Below are positions 1 to 8,252 of a stretch of DNA of 64,000 nt, one piece after another. This DNA comes from Olleya sp. Bg11-27 (lineage in GTDB: Bacteria > Bacteroidota > Bacteroidia > Flavobacteriales > Flavobacteriaceae), in NCBI RefSeq assembly GCF_002831645.1, contig NZ_CP025117.1, positions 2,619,001 to 2,683,000 on the forward strand, read 5' to 3'. Numbering within the stretch: the stretch's first letter is position 1; the number at the start of each line of letters is the position of its first letter. Under the pieces are notes generated by a model, which did not search any database, was not told the DNA's origin, and was given only the letters and a program-made list of their open reading frames with translations. Position numbers and translations under genes: made by a program.

Positions 1-1
1 T

Positions 2-721
2 ATTGTTAAAGAAAAAACGGACCGTTTGGATGCTCAACTAATTGCTAGATATGCATGGCTATATAGGGAAGAATTAGAACCAAGTACTGTAAAAAGTAAT
101 TCACAATTAGAATTAGGTAGATTACTAGCTTTACGGGACCAAATAGTTAGAAACAATGCAGGGCTTAAAGGGACTCTAAAAGAAATGAAAGTACTTTTGA
201 CTAGTCCAACAACAGATTTAGGTTGTATTAGTTTAAAACGTAGTATAACGTATTTAACAAAGCAAGTAAAAGGTATAGAATTAAGAATAAAAGAGATTAT
301 ATCCCAGGATGAATCTATGAGTATAAATTTTAAATTATTATGTAGTCTAAAAGGTATTGGTTTGGTGTTGGCTTGTCAATTTATTTATCACACAGGTAAT
401 TTTACACGTTTTGATAAATGGCGTTCATTTTCAAGTTATTGTGGTACAGCACCCTATGAGCATCGCTCTGGGACAAGTATTCATCGTCGAAAACAGTGTC
501 ATTATCTAGGAGACAGAAAAATGAAGAGTTTATTAAGTATGGCTACTATATCGGCAATACAACATGATAGTGAACTACGCTTGTATTATAAACGAAAATT
601 AGCAGAGGGCAAACAAACTATGATTGCAGTAAACAATGTTAGAAATAAATTAATAGCTAGAGCTTTTGCAGTTGTGAAAAGAGGAACGCCTTATGTTGTT
701 TTACAACAACATGTAGCTTAA
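2..721 (+). CDS. IS110-family transposase, 5' end outside the window
   Basis: The frame is open from the first bases of the window, so this is the C-terminal part of a longer protein. It begins in the IS110 signature KTDRLDAQLIARYA, which carries the late acidic residues of the RuvC-like DEDD domain. It continues through a coiled-coil-like middle to the Transposase_20 domain (LCSLKGIGLVLACQF, then YCGTAPYEHRSGTS with the conserved serine region of the second catalytic centre). IS110 enzymes are RNA-bridged recombinases that move a circular intermediate into specific targets without long inverted repeats. Only about 30-40 bp of non-coding element end seems to follow the stop before host-like sequence (element R1) starts. 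A TTG at 26 could be read as a start but lies inside the conserved motif. Confidence 0.93.
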   Translation: MVKEKTDRLDAQLIARYAWLYREELEPSTVKSNSQLELGRLLALRDQIVRNNAGLKGTLKEMKVLLTSPTTDLGCISLKRSITYLTKQVKGIELRIKEIISQDESMSINFKLLCSLKGIGLVLACQFIYHTGNFTRFDKWRSFSSYCGTAPYEHRSGTSIHRRKQCHYLGDRKMKSLLSMATISAIQHDSELRLYYKRKLAEGKQTMIAVNNVRNKLIARAFAVVKRGTPYVVLQQHVA

Positions 722-754
722 AAAAAAAACAGAATATTTATTAGGAATTGATCT

Positions 755-876
755 TGGAATACGTATATGGTTTGTTGCGTGGTTTAAGCACCTAATTTAG
801 TAAATAATTACCTACCAAGAAAGTCCGCGAGGACTTTCGTAAGTAAGCAATAAGCCAGCAATAAATTATATACTTT
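755..876. repeat. Palindromic inter-cassette element R1, left fragment
   Basis: This stretch carries a left arm (GTATATGGTTTGTTGC), a perfect internal hairpin GAAAGTCC-GCGA-GGACTTTC, and a right arm ending in AGTAAGCAATAAG...ATATACTTT. The right arm is completed by GTTGGC beyond the IS1182 copy (2585-2590). Removing the IS and one copy of its CTTT target duplication gives ...TATACTTTGTTGGCAAT, matching the end of element R2 (TATACACATTGTTGGCATT). The expected outer GCCAAC of the left arm is missing where the IS110 element ends. Confidence 0.6.
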
Positions 877-929
877 GTGCCTGTTGCACAACGTGTTGTT
901 AAAGATATATAAATTTCGTATATTTAGTA

Positions 930-2489
930 ATGCAAGGCACAAAAATCTATCAAGAGAAATTATTCAACAATTTCCAGTTGAGTCGTCGGGTTCCCCAAGA
1001 CAATTTTTATAGACGACTATCAGAAATTTTAGACTTAGAGTTTCTACGAAATCAAACAAAAATCTATTACGGAAACTGTGGACAAAAAAGTTTAGATCCC
1101 GTAGTGTTTTTCAAATTCTGTTTAGTTGGTTATTTAGAGAATATCACTAGCGATAGAAAACTGGTATCGCATTGCAGTCTTCGACTGGATATTCTTTATT
1201 TTCTAGGCTATGATATCGATGAAGAATTACCATGGCATTCGACGTTAAGTAGAACACATCAACTGTACCCAGAGTCAGTTTTTGAAAGTCTATTTACTCA
1301 TGTTTTCAAAATGTGCGTAGACATGCAAATGGTAAGCGGCCATACCCAAGTTATAGACGCCGCACCTGTAAAAGCAAACGCCTCTATGGATAGCTTAGAA
1401 CTTAAAGTGCCAGAAGAAGATTTAGAAGCTCATTTACGCGCAGTACGACATATAAGCAATAGAGATAAAGCAGTACCACTTCGATCAGCAAAAGTTAATA
1501 AAGCCCCAAAATCGCAACAAGAATTATCAGCAAGCCGTCAGGAATTACAAGCGATAAAGAGCCGAAACAAAAAATGGTCAAAAGATCAAAACCATCGTCC
1601 TGGAGCAGGAAATAAAGGTTCCCGTTATACTAGTAATAAAACGCATTATAGTCCAACCGATCCCGATGCTCGCATAAGTGTAAAACCAGGAAAAGCGAGA
1701 AAATTAAACTATTCAAGTCAGCTCACGGTAGATGCCGCACATCATGTAATAAGTGACATCAAGGCCTATCATGCCGATGGCAAAGACAGTCAGCATTTAC
1801 CAGATATTGTATTGCGAGTAAAAAGACGCTTATGGCAATCTGGTCTTACCATAGACACCTGTCTCGCGGATACTGGTTACAGTAGTGGCGAGAATTATGC
1901 TTTTTTAGAAAAGCAAGATATTACCAGTTATATTCCCCCACACGGTACCTTTAAAGGAGGCCCAGATGAATTTATTTATAATGAAAAAGAAGATCACTAC
2001 ACCTGCCCCCAAGGGAAGATAATCCCTTTTAAAAAGGTGTTTTACGAAAAGAAGAGCAACACCAAAAAGAAGGCTTATAGAGGTTCAAAAAAACTTTGTA
2101 TAGATTGCCCAATACGAAGCGCTTGCTTAAGCAAAACGGCACAAGAAAAGTCATTTTCCGTAACGTATTACCGCGCAGAATACATGCGGAGTATAGCACG
2201 AGTTGATAGTGAAAAAGGAAGCTATATGAAAGGAAAAAGACAAAGCACGGTAGAACCTGTTTTTGGTACACTAACCCAGTTTTTAGGCATGGGAAAAGTG
2301 AATACCCTTGGGATTAAACAAGCTAATAAGTGTATGCATCTATCCGCAACAGCCTATAATCTTAAAAAGTATTTAAAATATATGAAAAACCTGCCAGAAA
2401 GTATAGCAGGACTACTTGCTTTTATTAAAAGTACCAAAAACTACCTAATAAGCCTTCGAATGCTATGTTTTAAGCCACTTGAATTTTAG
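930..2489 (+). CDS. IS1182-family (DUF772) DDE transposase
   Basis: This 519 aa protein has the normal length for IS1182. The N-terminal DUF772 domain (about 30-120) includes FFKFCLVGYLENITSDRKL. DDE residues lie in QVIDAAPVKANA (Asp), CLADTGYSSGENY (Asp) and STVEPVFGTLTQF (Glu). A CxxC-type zinc-ribbon segment (LCIDCPIRSACLSK) precedes the last acidic block. The frame is uninterrupted, so the element could still be active. The start ATG lies about 53 bp inside the left inverted repeat. Confidence 0.93.
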   Translation: MQGTKIYQEKLFNNFQLSRRVPQDNFYRRLSEILDLEFLRNQTKIYYGNCGQKSLDPVVFFKFCLVGYLENITSDRKLVSHCSLRLDILYFLGYDIDEELPWHSTLSRTHQLYPESVFESLFTHVFKMCVDMQMVSGHTQVIDAAPVKANASMDSLELKVPEEDLEAHLRAVRHISNRDKAVPLRSAKVNKAPKSQQELSASRQELQAIKSRNKKWSKDQNHRPGAGNKGSRYTSNKTHYSPTDPDARISVKPGKARKLNYSSQLTVDAAHHVISDIKAYHADGKDSQHLPDIVLRVKRRLWQSGLTIDTCLADTGYSSGENYAFLEKQDITSYIPPHGTFKGGPDEFIYNEKEDHYTCPQGKIIPFKKVFYEKKSNTKKKAYRGSKKLCIDCPIRSACLSKTAQEKSFSVTYYRAEYMRSIARVDSEKGSYMKGKRQSTVEPVFGTLTQFLGMGKVNTLGIKQANKCMHLSATAYNLKKYLKYMKNLPESIAGLLAFIKSTKNYLISLRMLCFKPLEF

Positions 2490-2512
2490 AGAAAATATGG
2501 AGAGTCAAAATT

Positions 2513-2549
2513 AAAAACAGCTTAAAATCAAAGATTTTAAGCTGTTTTT
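2513..2549. terminator. Bidirectional hairpin terminator inside the IS right end
   Basis: A perfect 17 bp stem with an AAA loop is flanked by A and T runs (AAAAACAGC...GCTGTTTTT). It can stop transcription leaving the transposase gene and entering from the AbiH-like gene on the other strand. Confidence 0.8.
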
Positions 2550-2599
2550 GTGTTTTTTTAAGGGGTTGTGCAACGGTTACCTTTGTTGGCAATAGTATA

Positions 2600-3751
2600 T
2601 TATAATTGAGGTAATTCTTTACACAAAGTCTTATTCACAACCTTATTTCTCATCAATAGTTTATTGTTAAAGTGGCGAGATATACTTCGAACAATATCTG
2701 AATAATTATCTTTTTGTTCTCCATATTTGTGATAAAAAACTTTTATTGACTTACAGTTCTCATTTTCAAAAATTGCATTTAAAAGAGTTCTGTCTGAAAT
2801 TCCGCATGAATGCCCCATAATTTGAACTTGAAACTCGTTACTTTCTATAAAGTCGAAAAGTTGTCTGTAATTGTCAGTATTGGAATATGCAAATGATTTC
2901 ATAAGTCTTAAGTACTCATTTTCGTTTGATTCTTCAATATCCGAATACCTAGCATGCATTTCATCACCAAATCCTAGATTGATTGGGTTCTTTGGTTCAT
3001 TTAAAGTTCCATGTATATTTATTACTTTAAAATTTTCTAAGTTTCTTTTATAGAGTTCAATTGCTGTATTCGTATAGTTGAAATTTAGAATTAGAGTATC
3101 TTCAAAGTTCATACTCATAAAATCACCAAAAACACTACCTTCTAATTCTTCCTTTACAACTTTAGCATAACTTTCAGGAAATTCTTTTAGAAAATCATAA
3201 AACTGACTTCGATTTGAAGCTATTTTATTATTAAAAAGTTCATCTGTTTTCTCATTGTATTTTAGATGTATTTCTGGCTTTATATTATCAATTAAATATT
3301 GTTCAAATTTATTTGCTATTGAGTCTACTTCTTTATTTAATTTGGTGATTTCATCAAACGTTTGATTAGTATAACCTTTGTCAATAATTTTTATAAGTTT
3401 ATCGAAATAGTCAGCTTCTATATCAACCCATTTCGATTCGGATTTTTTTGATATCTCATAAAAGAAATAATTGTGTAAAATAACACCTAGTTTTCGATTG
3501 AAATGAAGGTTCATTCCTGGATGCATTATCGAAAGAGACCCTAAAGATTCTGACAAGTGGTCAGTTATTTCTTTGAGAGAATTCATTTGGTTAAAAAGAT
3601 ATCCTGGAATTCGAAATTCTAATAATTCATCTTTAAATGATGAGTCTTTTATTTTAGAATAATAATCTTTTATGAAATCCGAATATTTAGTTTTGAGATT
3701 GTGTGATAAATCAAATCCATTTCCTATAATAATTATTCTATTAAATTTCAA
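2600..3751 (-). CDS. AbiH-family phage abortive-infection protein
   Basis: This 383 aa protein starts with IIIIGNGFDLSHNLKTKYSD, the diagnostic N-terminus of the AbiH family (PF14253). The C-terminal half keeps the second conserved block (LNFNYTNTAIELY, INIHGTL, and later QIMGHSCGISD). AbiH proteins are reported to block phage growth by abortive infection; the mechanism is not established. There is no signal peptide, so it is cytoplasmic. The gene sits alone between palindromic elements R1 and R2 and points the same way as the next two cassette genes. Confidence 0.85.
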   Translation of the reverse strand: MKFNRIIIIGNGFDLSHNLKTKYSDFIKDYYSKIKDSSFKDELLEFRIPGYLFNQMNSLKEITDHLSESLGSLSIMHPGMNLHFNRKLGVILHNYFFYEISKKSESKWVDIEADYFDKLIKIIDKGYTNQTFDEITKLNKEVDSIANKFEQYLIDNIKPEIHLKYNEKTDELFNNKIASNRSQFYDFLKEFPESYAKVVKEELEGSVFGDFMSMNFEDTLILNFNYTNTAIELYKRNLENFKVINIHGTLNEPKNPINLGFGDEMHARYSDIEESNENEYLRLMKSFAYSNTDNYRQLFDFIESNEFQVQIMGHSCGISDRTLLNAIFENENCKSIKVFYHKYGEQKDNYSDIVRSISRHFNNKLLMRNKVVNKTLCKELPQL

Positions 3752-3783
3752 TTTTAATGGTTTTTGTTTTTCGTGTTATTATT

Positions 3784-3976
3784 GCCAACGTTTCGTGTAT
3801 GGTTAGTGCGGAAATAGAAAGTCAGAGACTTTCAGTTTAGCACTTAGCCAAAACTTTTTATTTTGTTTTATCTTTTCTGTTCTAAAGCCAAATCAAAAGA
3901 TTTGGCGGACTTAGTAAAAATACACAAAACTTTGGATTAAGAATAAAAGCCCGCATTAATTATACACATTGTTGGC
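3784..3976. repeat. Palindromic inter-cassette element R2
   Basis: It starts GCCAACGTTTCGTGTATGG and ends TTATACACATTGTTGGC. The outer arms pair imperfectly over about 25 bp (including GTGTAT and the TTARTGCGG blocks). Inner hairpins are GAAAGTC-AGA-GACTTTC and CCAAATC-AAAA-GATTTGG. It lies between the AbiH-like gene and the next single-gene unit. Confidence 0.7.
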
Positions 3977-3986
3977 ATTTCGTTTT

Positions 3987-4544
3987 TTATTCATAAAAAT
4001 TTAATTCTTTACCAGAATATTTAATTAATTCCTTTATTGATGATATGTTTTTAATATTCTCAATTTTGATTTCTATATTTTCTCTCTCAGATTCTTCACA
4101 ATAAGATTCAGCATAGTCTTTACATCCTTTTATAATTCTATCCTTAATAGTCTCAATCGTTTCAGTTTTTATAAATTCAGACGGGTAAGAAAATTCAGTT
4201 TTTGTTATCTTATTATAATGTTCGTGAAATAATTTAAATCTATTTCCTTTACTATCATATATTATTTCTAATTCATCCATTTCTAGAGCTAAGTGTTCAT
4301 TAAATCCCCAATGTCCACTAATCGAGTCTCCAATAATTTCAGATGGATTTTGATATACTTTAAAATCCCAAAGCACGTGACAAAAATGTATTATAGGGTA
4401 ATTCAATTTATCATTATCAATTGATTGATAAACTTTTTCTAAATGTTTATTCCATCCAACATTTATCTCTTCAGATTGGTCTTTCTTTACATTCGATGTT
4501 TCAGAGTGTAATTTTGGATAAAATAATCTTTTAATAAAGTTCAT
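3987..4544 (-). CDS. Hypothetical cassette protein, 185 aa
   Basis: No family recognised. The protein is soluble, acidic and Lys/Glu/Ile-rich, without signal peptide or membrane segment. Its middle holds an aromatic block (HFCHVLWDFKVYQNP, then GHWGFNEHLALEMDELEI) that looks like a folded domain, followed by a helical C-terminus. It is the only gene between palindromes R2 and R3 and reads the same way as its cassette neighbours. Accessory functions such as immunity or stress response are common for genes in such settings, but nothing in the sequence decides this. Confidence 0.7.
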   Translation of the reverse strand: MNFIKRLFYPKLHSETSNVKKDQSEEINVGWNKHLEKVYQSIDNDKLNYPIIHFCHVLWDFKVYQNPSEIIGDSISGHWGFNEHLALEMDELEIIYDSKGNRFKLFHEHYNKITKTEFSYPSEFIKTETIETIKDRIIKGCKDYAESYCEESERENIEIKIENIKNISSIKELIKYSGKELNFYE

Positions 4545-4583
4545 AGATTAATTATAACTTAAAATAATTTTTTTTTAATGAAT

Positions 4584-4713
4584 GCCAACGTTTATGTATA
4601 AGAATAGTTGCGGTTTTGTGTGCGAGGAATTTCCGAAGGAAATTCAGACGTAACAAAAATGCAACGACCTTTGTTTAAGCCTAAAGTAGCAATTATTTTT
4701 ATACTGTGTTGTA
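4584..4713. repeat. Palindromic inter-cassette element R3
   Basis: The left arm GCCAACGTTTATGTATAAG pairs with the right arm ending TTTTTATACTGTGTTGTA; the blocks ATAAGAATAGTTGC and GCAATTATTTTTAT match as inverted repeats. An inner hairpin GGAATTTCC-GAA-GGAAATTC is present. The right outer core reads GTTGTA rather than GTTGGC. It separates the genes at 3987 and 4733. Confidence 0.65.
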
Positions 4714-4732
4714 AAACGTTTTTATTCCGCTT

Positions 4733-5215
4733 TTAAATATTCAGATGTTTAGTCCAAATATTTGCCACTTCAAAATGTCGGTAAAACATTACCCAATTCG
4801 TTTTTTCCGAAATCAGAGTTACATCATCAGAACTCGGATATAAAAAATCATTCCAATATTTTATAAATACTTCTTTCGTAGTTTTTAGCGTAATGTTCCG
4901 ATGCCAAGTTATTATTATTTCTTCGTCCCATTTTTCCAGAGTCAATTCGAGTTGGTTTCTAAACCGCTCAATTTTCTCATCACTTTCTGCATTAGCACTT
5001 ATCCAATCCGTTTGAGTAAATTTTTCTTTTAAATTATATTCCTGTTCGAAATAGTCAATGACCTTATTCAGTCTTTTCGATTCCATTTCAGAAACTGGTT
5101 GAATTTGTTTCTTTTCAGATTCAGAAATATCAGGACTATGAGTTTTTTCAAATCTCCAGCCTAATTCAAATTCGTTTAAAGGAACTATTTCTCTATCGTT
5201 TACTTCTATGTTCAA
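4733..5215 (-). CDS. Hypothetical cassette protein, 160 aa
   Basis: No family recognised. Acidic, tryptophan-containing soluble protein with no signal peptide. The conserved-looking core is EKWDEEIIITWHRNITLKTT followed by FIKYWNDFLYPSSDDVTLI and WVMFYRHFEVANIW. The pattern of a strand, helix and aromatic-rich strand resembles the small DUF proteins common in chromosomal gene cassettes. It is the only gene between R3 and R4. Confidence 0.7.
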   Translation of the reverse strand: MNIEVNDREIVPLNEFELGWRFEKTHSPDISESEKKQIQPVSEMESKRLNKVIDYFEQEYNLKEKFTQTDWISANAESDEKIERFRNQLELTLEKWDEEIIITWHRNITLKTTKEVFIKYWNDFLYPSSDDVTLISEKTNWVMFYRHFEVANIWTKHLNI

Positions 5216-5234
5216 TGGTTGGTCTAAATGTTTT

Positions 5235-5362
5235 ACAACGTATGCATATATGAAACGTAGCGTCTAAATGGTCTAAGTCTTTCATATTTTGCTTTTACTT
5301 TATAAATAAACAAAAAAAAATGATAGGTCGAAAATTAAGCTATGTTTTATATGTGCTGTTGT
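5235..5362. repeat. Palindromic inter-cassette element R4
   Basis: The left arm ACAACGTATGCATATATGAA (then ACGTAGCG) pairs with the right arm GCTATGTTTTATATGTGC followed by TGTTGT. The outer core is ACAAC/GTTGT. It closes the third cassette and is more diverged than R2 and R3. Confidence 0.6.
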
Positions 5363-5600
5363 GTTTAGTAATTTGGAAATTCCCTAAGGAATATCCAGAA
5401 TTACGTAGTCAGACTCGACGCTACATGGTGTTTCTGAGTCAGGTTGGTGGTTTTAAAATTATGCACTATATCCTCTTGATATGGTTCGTTATTTTCAAAG
5501 CTATTATCGATTCATAGGAGCTTATAAGAGCCTTGCATTAAATTAAATTGAAGTGATACTTGACTTTGTCAAAAAAAACACGTAACTTATTCAAGCTTTT

Positions 5601-5839
5601 ATACGAATCAAAATTCGTATTTGAGAGTAAAACTCTCATAAGATTTCAATCGTAAGCTTGGTCAGTAAGGTTATTCTTCTCAAAGTTAAATTCCAATATT
5701 CTTTTAAGGTAATGACCTTAATTCTATTATTTCGATAATAGCAATTAACCTGGGAAGACCCAAAAGTCGGTCTTATTAAATACAACTCGTTATATGGAAA
5801 CTTTTGTTCCGGATATCCCCTCAATATTACGGGATATCC
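5601..5839. other. Run of perfect small hairpins, candidate structured RNA
   Basis: Within 240 bp there are six stem-loops: 5601-5620 (8 bp stem, CAAA loop), 5622-5638 (7 bp, AAA), 5704-5721 (7 bp, AATG), 5724-5741 (7 bp, TTCG tetraloop), 5755-5774 (6 bp) and 5811-5839 (9 bp, 11 nt loop). No convincing gene overlaps them; the 62-codon minus-strand frame here looks accidental. Which strand would be transcribed is not known. Confidence 0.45.
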
Positions 5840-5902
5840 GCACTTTTTGTTCCTGATTTCGGTTTTGAAAAGCGAAGCTATAATTTATAAAGTAGTTTTA
5901 CA

Positions 5903-5920
5903 ATACGTAGAACTACGTAT
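5903..5920. promoter_or_regulatory. 18 bp palindrome, operator-like
   Basis: ATACGTAGAACTACGTAT has two perfect 8 bp arms around AA, typical of a dimeric regulator site. No intact gene starts next to it: the nearest coding sequence is the decayed GNAT gene to the right, whose 3' end faces this site. The regulator is unknown. Confidence 0.35.
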
Positions 5921-6104
5921 ATTTTTGAAGTTTTTTTTTATTTAAATTAAGCATATAAATTTATAATATTAGCAAGCGAAACTAGATTTTGAGCAATTGA
6001 AGAGGATATAATATTTTCCTTTTTTACCAATTGAAATAGGGGCAGAAGTTGCAAGTCATTGTAAAGCCTATTAACAACTAAATTTTATTTATTCAATCAG
6101 TTCT

Positions 6105-6505
6105 TTTGAAAACTAGATTCGTCTGTGCCCTTTTGAAAAACCGTTTAATGCTCCAATTGGTTTATATCCGTTTTTTAAGTAAAATTTCTCAGCTTTAAAA
6201 TCAAACGTATTTAACATTGCAATGTCTTCCTCTTTTTCCAACGCTTTTTTTTTAGTATATTTTAAAACCTGTGTTGTAACTCCTTTTTTCTATACCCTTA
6301 TTTGATCCAACTAATATTAATTTCTAGTCCATTCCAGTATCCTGGTCCTGCCAGTTGTCTTCCAATTTCAATGCCGTCTTTAACTTTGACTACAAATTTT
6401 AGACGCGTCCAAATATCAGAAACCGCTGGAACTTTACTTAAATTATAGTCGTTAATGCTGTCTGCTATTTTCCTTTTGACAGGTTTAAATGAAGTTGAGA
6501 GGTAT
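6105..6505 (-). pseudogene. Decayed GNAT-family N-acetyltransferase
   Basis: Read on the minus strand, separate frames give pieces of one GNAT protein. First comes a strand/helix region ending VVKVKDGIEIGRQLAGPGYW and NGLEINISW. Then comes a damaged acetyl-CoA loop (KGIEK, near 6290) where the frame changes and a stop occurs. Last is the C-terminal half (GVTTQVLKYTKKKALEKEED, then FDFKAEKFYLKNGYKPIG). At least one frameshift and the missing N-terminus make it non-functional. The flanks 5840-6100 and 6505-6640 show no gene. Confidence 0.7.
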
Positions 6506-6644
6506 GCTTTTTGGTTTTATGACTGAACGTTTTATTTTTTGAAACTATAATATTGTCAGGGATAAGTTCTGGTAATAAAATAGTCCACAAAATATAAAAT
6601 TTGAGGACTATTTAAAAGGAGATAAGCTTTGTTTGTCTTTACTT

Positions 6645-7013
6645 TTATTCAGTATTTATAATACCCAGTCTATATAAATCTAAGGCTTCATTTAATATTA
6701 TTAAAATAATATTAATGGGCAAGTCTTTATTTGGGTTTACTCTAAAGATTTTCATTCTAGTACGTGAACCCTCTTCTAATTCTGGATGCTTTAAGTGTTT
6801 ACCTTCAACCATTAAAAGGTAAGGGGTGTCCGTTTTTTTATCAGTCCATAGATAACAGAACCTTTTTTTCTTATAACAAAAACAGGGCATTCCGTATGTT
6901 CTTGTTTCTGTAATATTTACATCTTGCCTAATAATGATGTCTCTTAAAGTTAGTAAACAACTTTTATTTGGTTCGTCCTTTTCTAAATAATAGCTATCAA
7001 TGTCTGTACTCAT
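6645..7013 (-). CDS. DUF1801-type small protein
   Basis: This 122 aa protein fits the DUF1801/YdhG-like fold: an N-terminal helix with LRDIIIRQDVNITETRTYGM, then the conserved CFCYKKKRFCYLWTDKKTDT strand pair and a C-terminal helix (NIILIILNEALDLYRLG). Soluble and cytoplasmic. The stop of the upstream GyrI-like gene is 8 bp away, so the two are co-transcribed. Family members are of unknown biochemical role and are often linked to WYL or GyrI-like genes, as here. Confidence 0.75.
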   Translation of the reverse strand: MSTDIDSYYLEKDEPNKSCLLTLRDIIIRQDVNITETRTYGMPCFCYKKKRFCYLWTDKKTDTPYLLMVEGKHLKHPELEEGSRTRMKIFRVNPNKDLPINIILIILNEALDLYRLGIINTE

Positions 7014-7021
7014 TTTTGTTG

Positions 7022-7483
7022 TTATGATTTAACAGCAATTAAAATATCAATTTCTGCATCTTGTGGGTTTTGTGCTTTCTCTCCAAAGACTTCAAAATCT
7101 GCCGAATATTCGCGGTCTAAATCCATAGTCCATATTGCTTTCCATTGGTTAATAATTAAACCTTTTGTTAAATCGCCTTTAGTTGTAAACTTCTCATATG
7201 GTCCTCCTTTGATAGATTTACCAACCATTCCGTTGGGGATTTCATTTAAATGTTCGACTTTACAACCCAAAATGGTAGTATAGGGTTGTGTATAGTCGCT
7301 TTCATAATCTGTGTAGATGGAATACACAGTGGTATCTATTTTATTAGGAATTTTGTCAATAATTTTCTCTGACATAAATTTATGCCATAAGGCACCAATA
7401 TCTTGTGCTGCTAGTTCGTTTTGGTTAGTTGTTCTTACCGAAATACCGATTACTTTAAATGCTTTAACTGTTACTTTGTTCAT
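7022..7483 (-). CDS. GyrI-like / AraC effector-binding-domain protein
   Basis: The 153 aa protein consists of one effector-binding (GyrI-like) domain: AFKVIGISVRTTNQNE at the start, LWHKFMSEKIIDKIPNK, the VYSIYTDYESDYTQPYTTIL strand block and the C-terminal FEVFGEKAQNPQDAEIDILI. Stand-alone domains of this kind bind small, usually cationic or hydrophobic ligands. It is the middle gene of a three-gene minus-strand operon with the WYL regulator 46 bp upstream, so it may sense or sequester the ligand of that system. Confidence 0.82.
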   Translation of the reverse strand: MNKVTVKAFKVIGISVRTTNQNELAAQDIGALWHKFMSEKIIDKIPNKIDTTVYSIYTDYESDYTQPYTTILGCKVEHLNEIPNGMVGKSIKGGPYEKFTTKGDLTKGLIINQWKAIWTMDLDREYSADFEVFGEKAQNPQDAEIDILIAVKS

Positions 7484-7529
7484 TTTTTAATGTCTTTGTG
7501 ATTAATTATGTAACAAAAGTAACTACAGG

Positions 7530-8252
7530 TTATGACAACGGTATGTCAGGGGGTGTTGCATATTTTTGTTTACAAATTTCAAAATACTCTTGAAGCGTTA
7601 TTTTTTGAGGTTCAAAATGTTGATTGAGAACAGTTAATGTAGTGATGTGGTCTAATCTAAACGCTCTAAAATCATTACGTAATCGACATATAGCAATTAA
7701 AAGCCAATTGTCTTGCGTGCTATATAAAGCGAAAGGCTCAATAGTACGTTTAGTATTTTTATCTTGTAAAGAATGATATTCGATGTCAATAAGATTAAAA
7801 TGGGAAAGGGCAGATTGGATACTCATTAAATGATTGCTTGTTTTTTGATTTTCAGTATTATGTCTGAAGTGTATTTTTTCGGCTAAAAATTCAATTTTCT
7901 CTTTTTGCGAATGTTGTAAAATGGCTTTTATTTTAGCGATTGCATTTTGGTATTCTATTGCAAAAGATTGGTCTTTGTTTTTTAGTATAAGTTGTTCTGC
8001 AGTAATCAACGCATTTGCTTCTTGTTCCGTAAACATGACTGGAGGAAGATTAAAACCATCGACTAAAGAAAATCCTTTTCCTTCCACGGTAATTATTGGT
8101 ATGCCTGAATTTTCAAGCGTTTTAATGTCTCGGTAAATTGTTCTAATACTTACATTGTGTTTTTCTGCAATTTCGCGGGCAGTCAATAGTTGTTTTGACT
8201 GTAATTGGGTTAGAATTGCGGTTAATCTGGACAGTCGTGGTTTTTCTTCCAT
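7530..8252 (-). CDS. WYL-domain transcriptional regulator (HTH_11 + WYL)
   Basis: 240 aa. Residues 1-60 form a winged helix-turn-helix (RLTAILTQLQSKQLLTAREI, then NVSIRTIYRDIKTLENSGIP). Residues 135-215 form the WYL ligand-sensing domain (LIDIEYHSL, IEPFALYSTQDNWLLIAICR, FRAFRLDHITTL). It is the first gene of the operon with the GyrI-like and DUF1801 genes and probably regulates that operon. YafY-type regulators of this size usually act as repressors. Confidence 0.88.
   Translation of the reverse strand: MEEKPRLSRLTAILTQLQSKQLLTAREIAEKHNVSIRTIYRDIKTLENSGIPIITVEGKGFSLVDGFNLPPVMFTEQEANALITAEQLILKNKDQSFAIEYQNAIAKIKAILQHSQKEKIEFLAEKIHFRHNTENQKTSNHLMSIQSALSHFNLIDIEYHSLQDKNTKRTIEPFALYSTQDNWLLIAICRLRNDFRAFRLDHITTLTVLNQHFEPQKITLQEYFEICKQKYATPPDIPLS

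Larger units (their letters stand above)
877..2580 (+). mobile_element. Complete IS1182-like insertion sequence
   Basis: The ends are imperfect inverted repeats: GTGCCTGTTGCACAAC at the left and its counterpart GTTGTGCAACGGTTAC at the right, sharing the core GTTGCACAAC. CTTT occurs immediately outside both ends (873-876 and 2581-2584) and is best read as a 4 bp target-site duplication. The element is 1704 bp with one intact transposase gene and a strong terminator hairpin at 2513-2549 just inside the right end. It interrupts palindromic element R1. Confidence 0.85.

Noticed and set aside
755-5362. Classical integron
   Set aside because: No integrase gene is in the window and the element cores do not match GTTRRRY/RYYYAAC, so only an attC-like architecture is claimed.
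5320-5517. 65-codon plus-strand frame with hydrophobic stretches
   Set aside because: It starts inside the right arm of palindrome R4 and no family features are seen; probably accidental.
5636-5824. 62-codon minus-strand frame
   Set aside because: It overlaps the hairpin-rich segment and its translation looks random.
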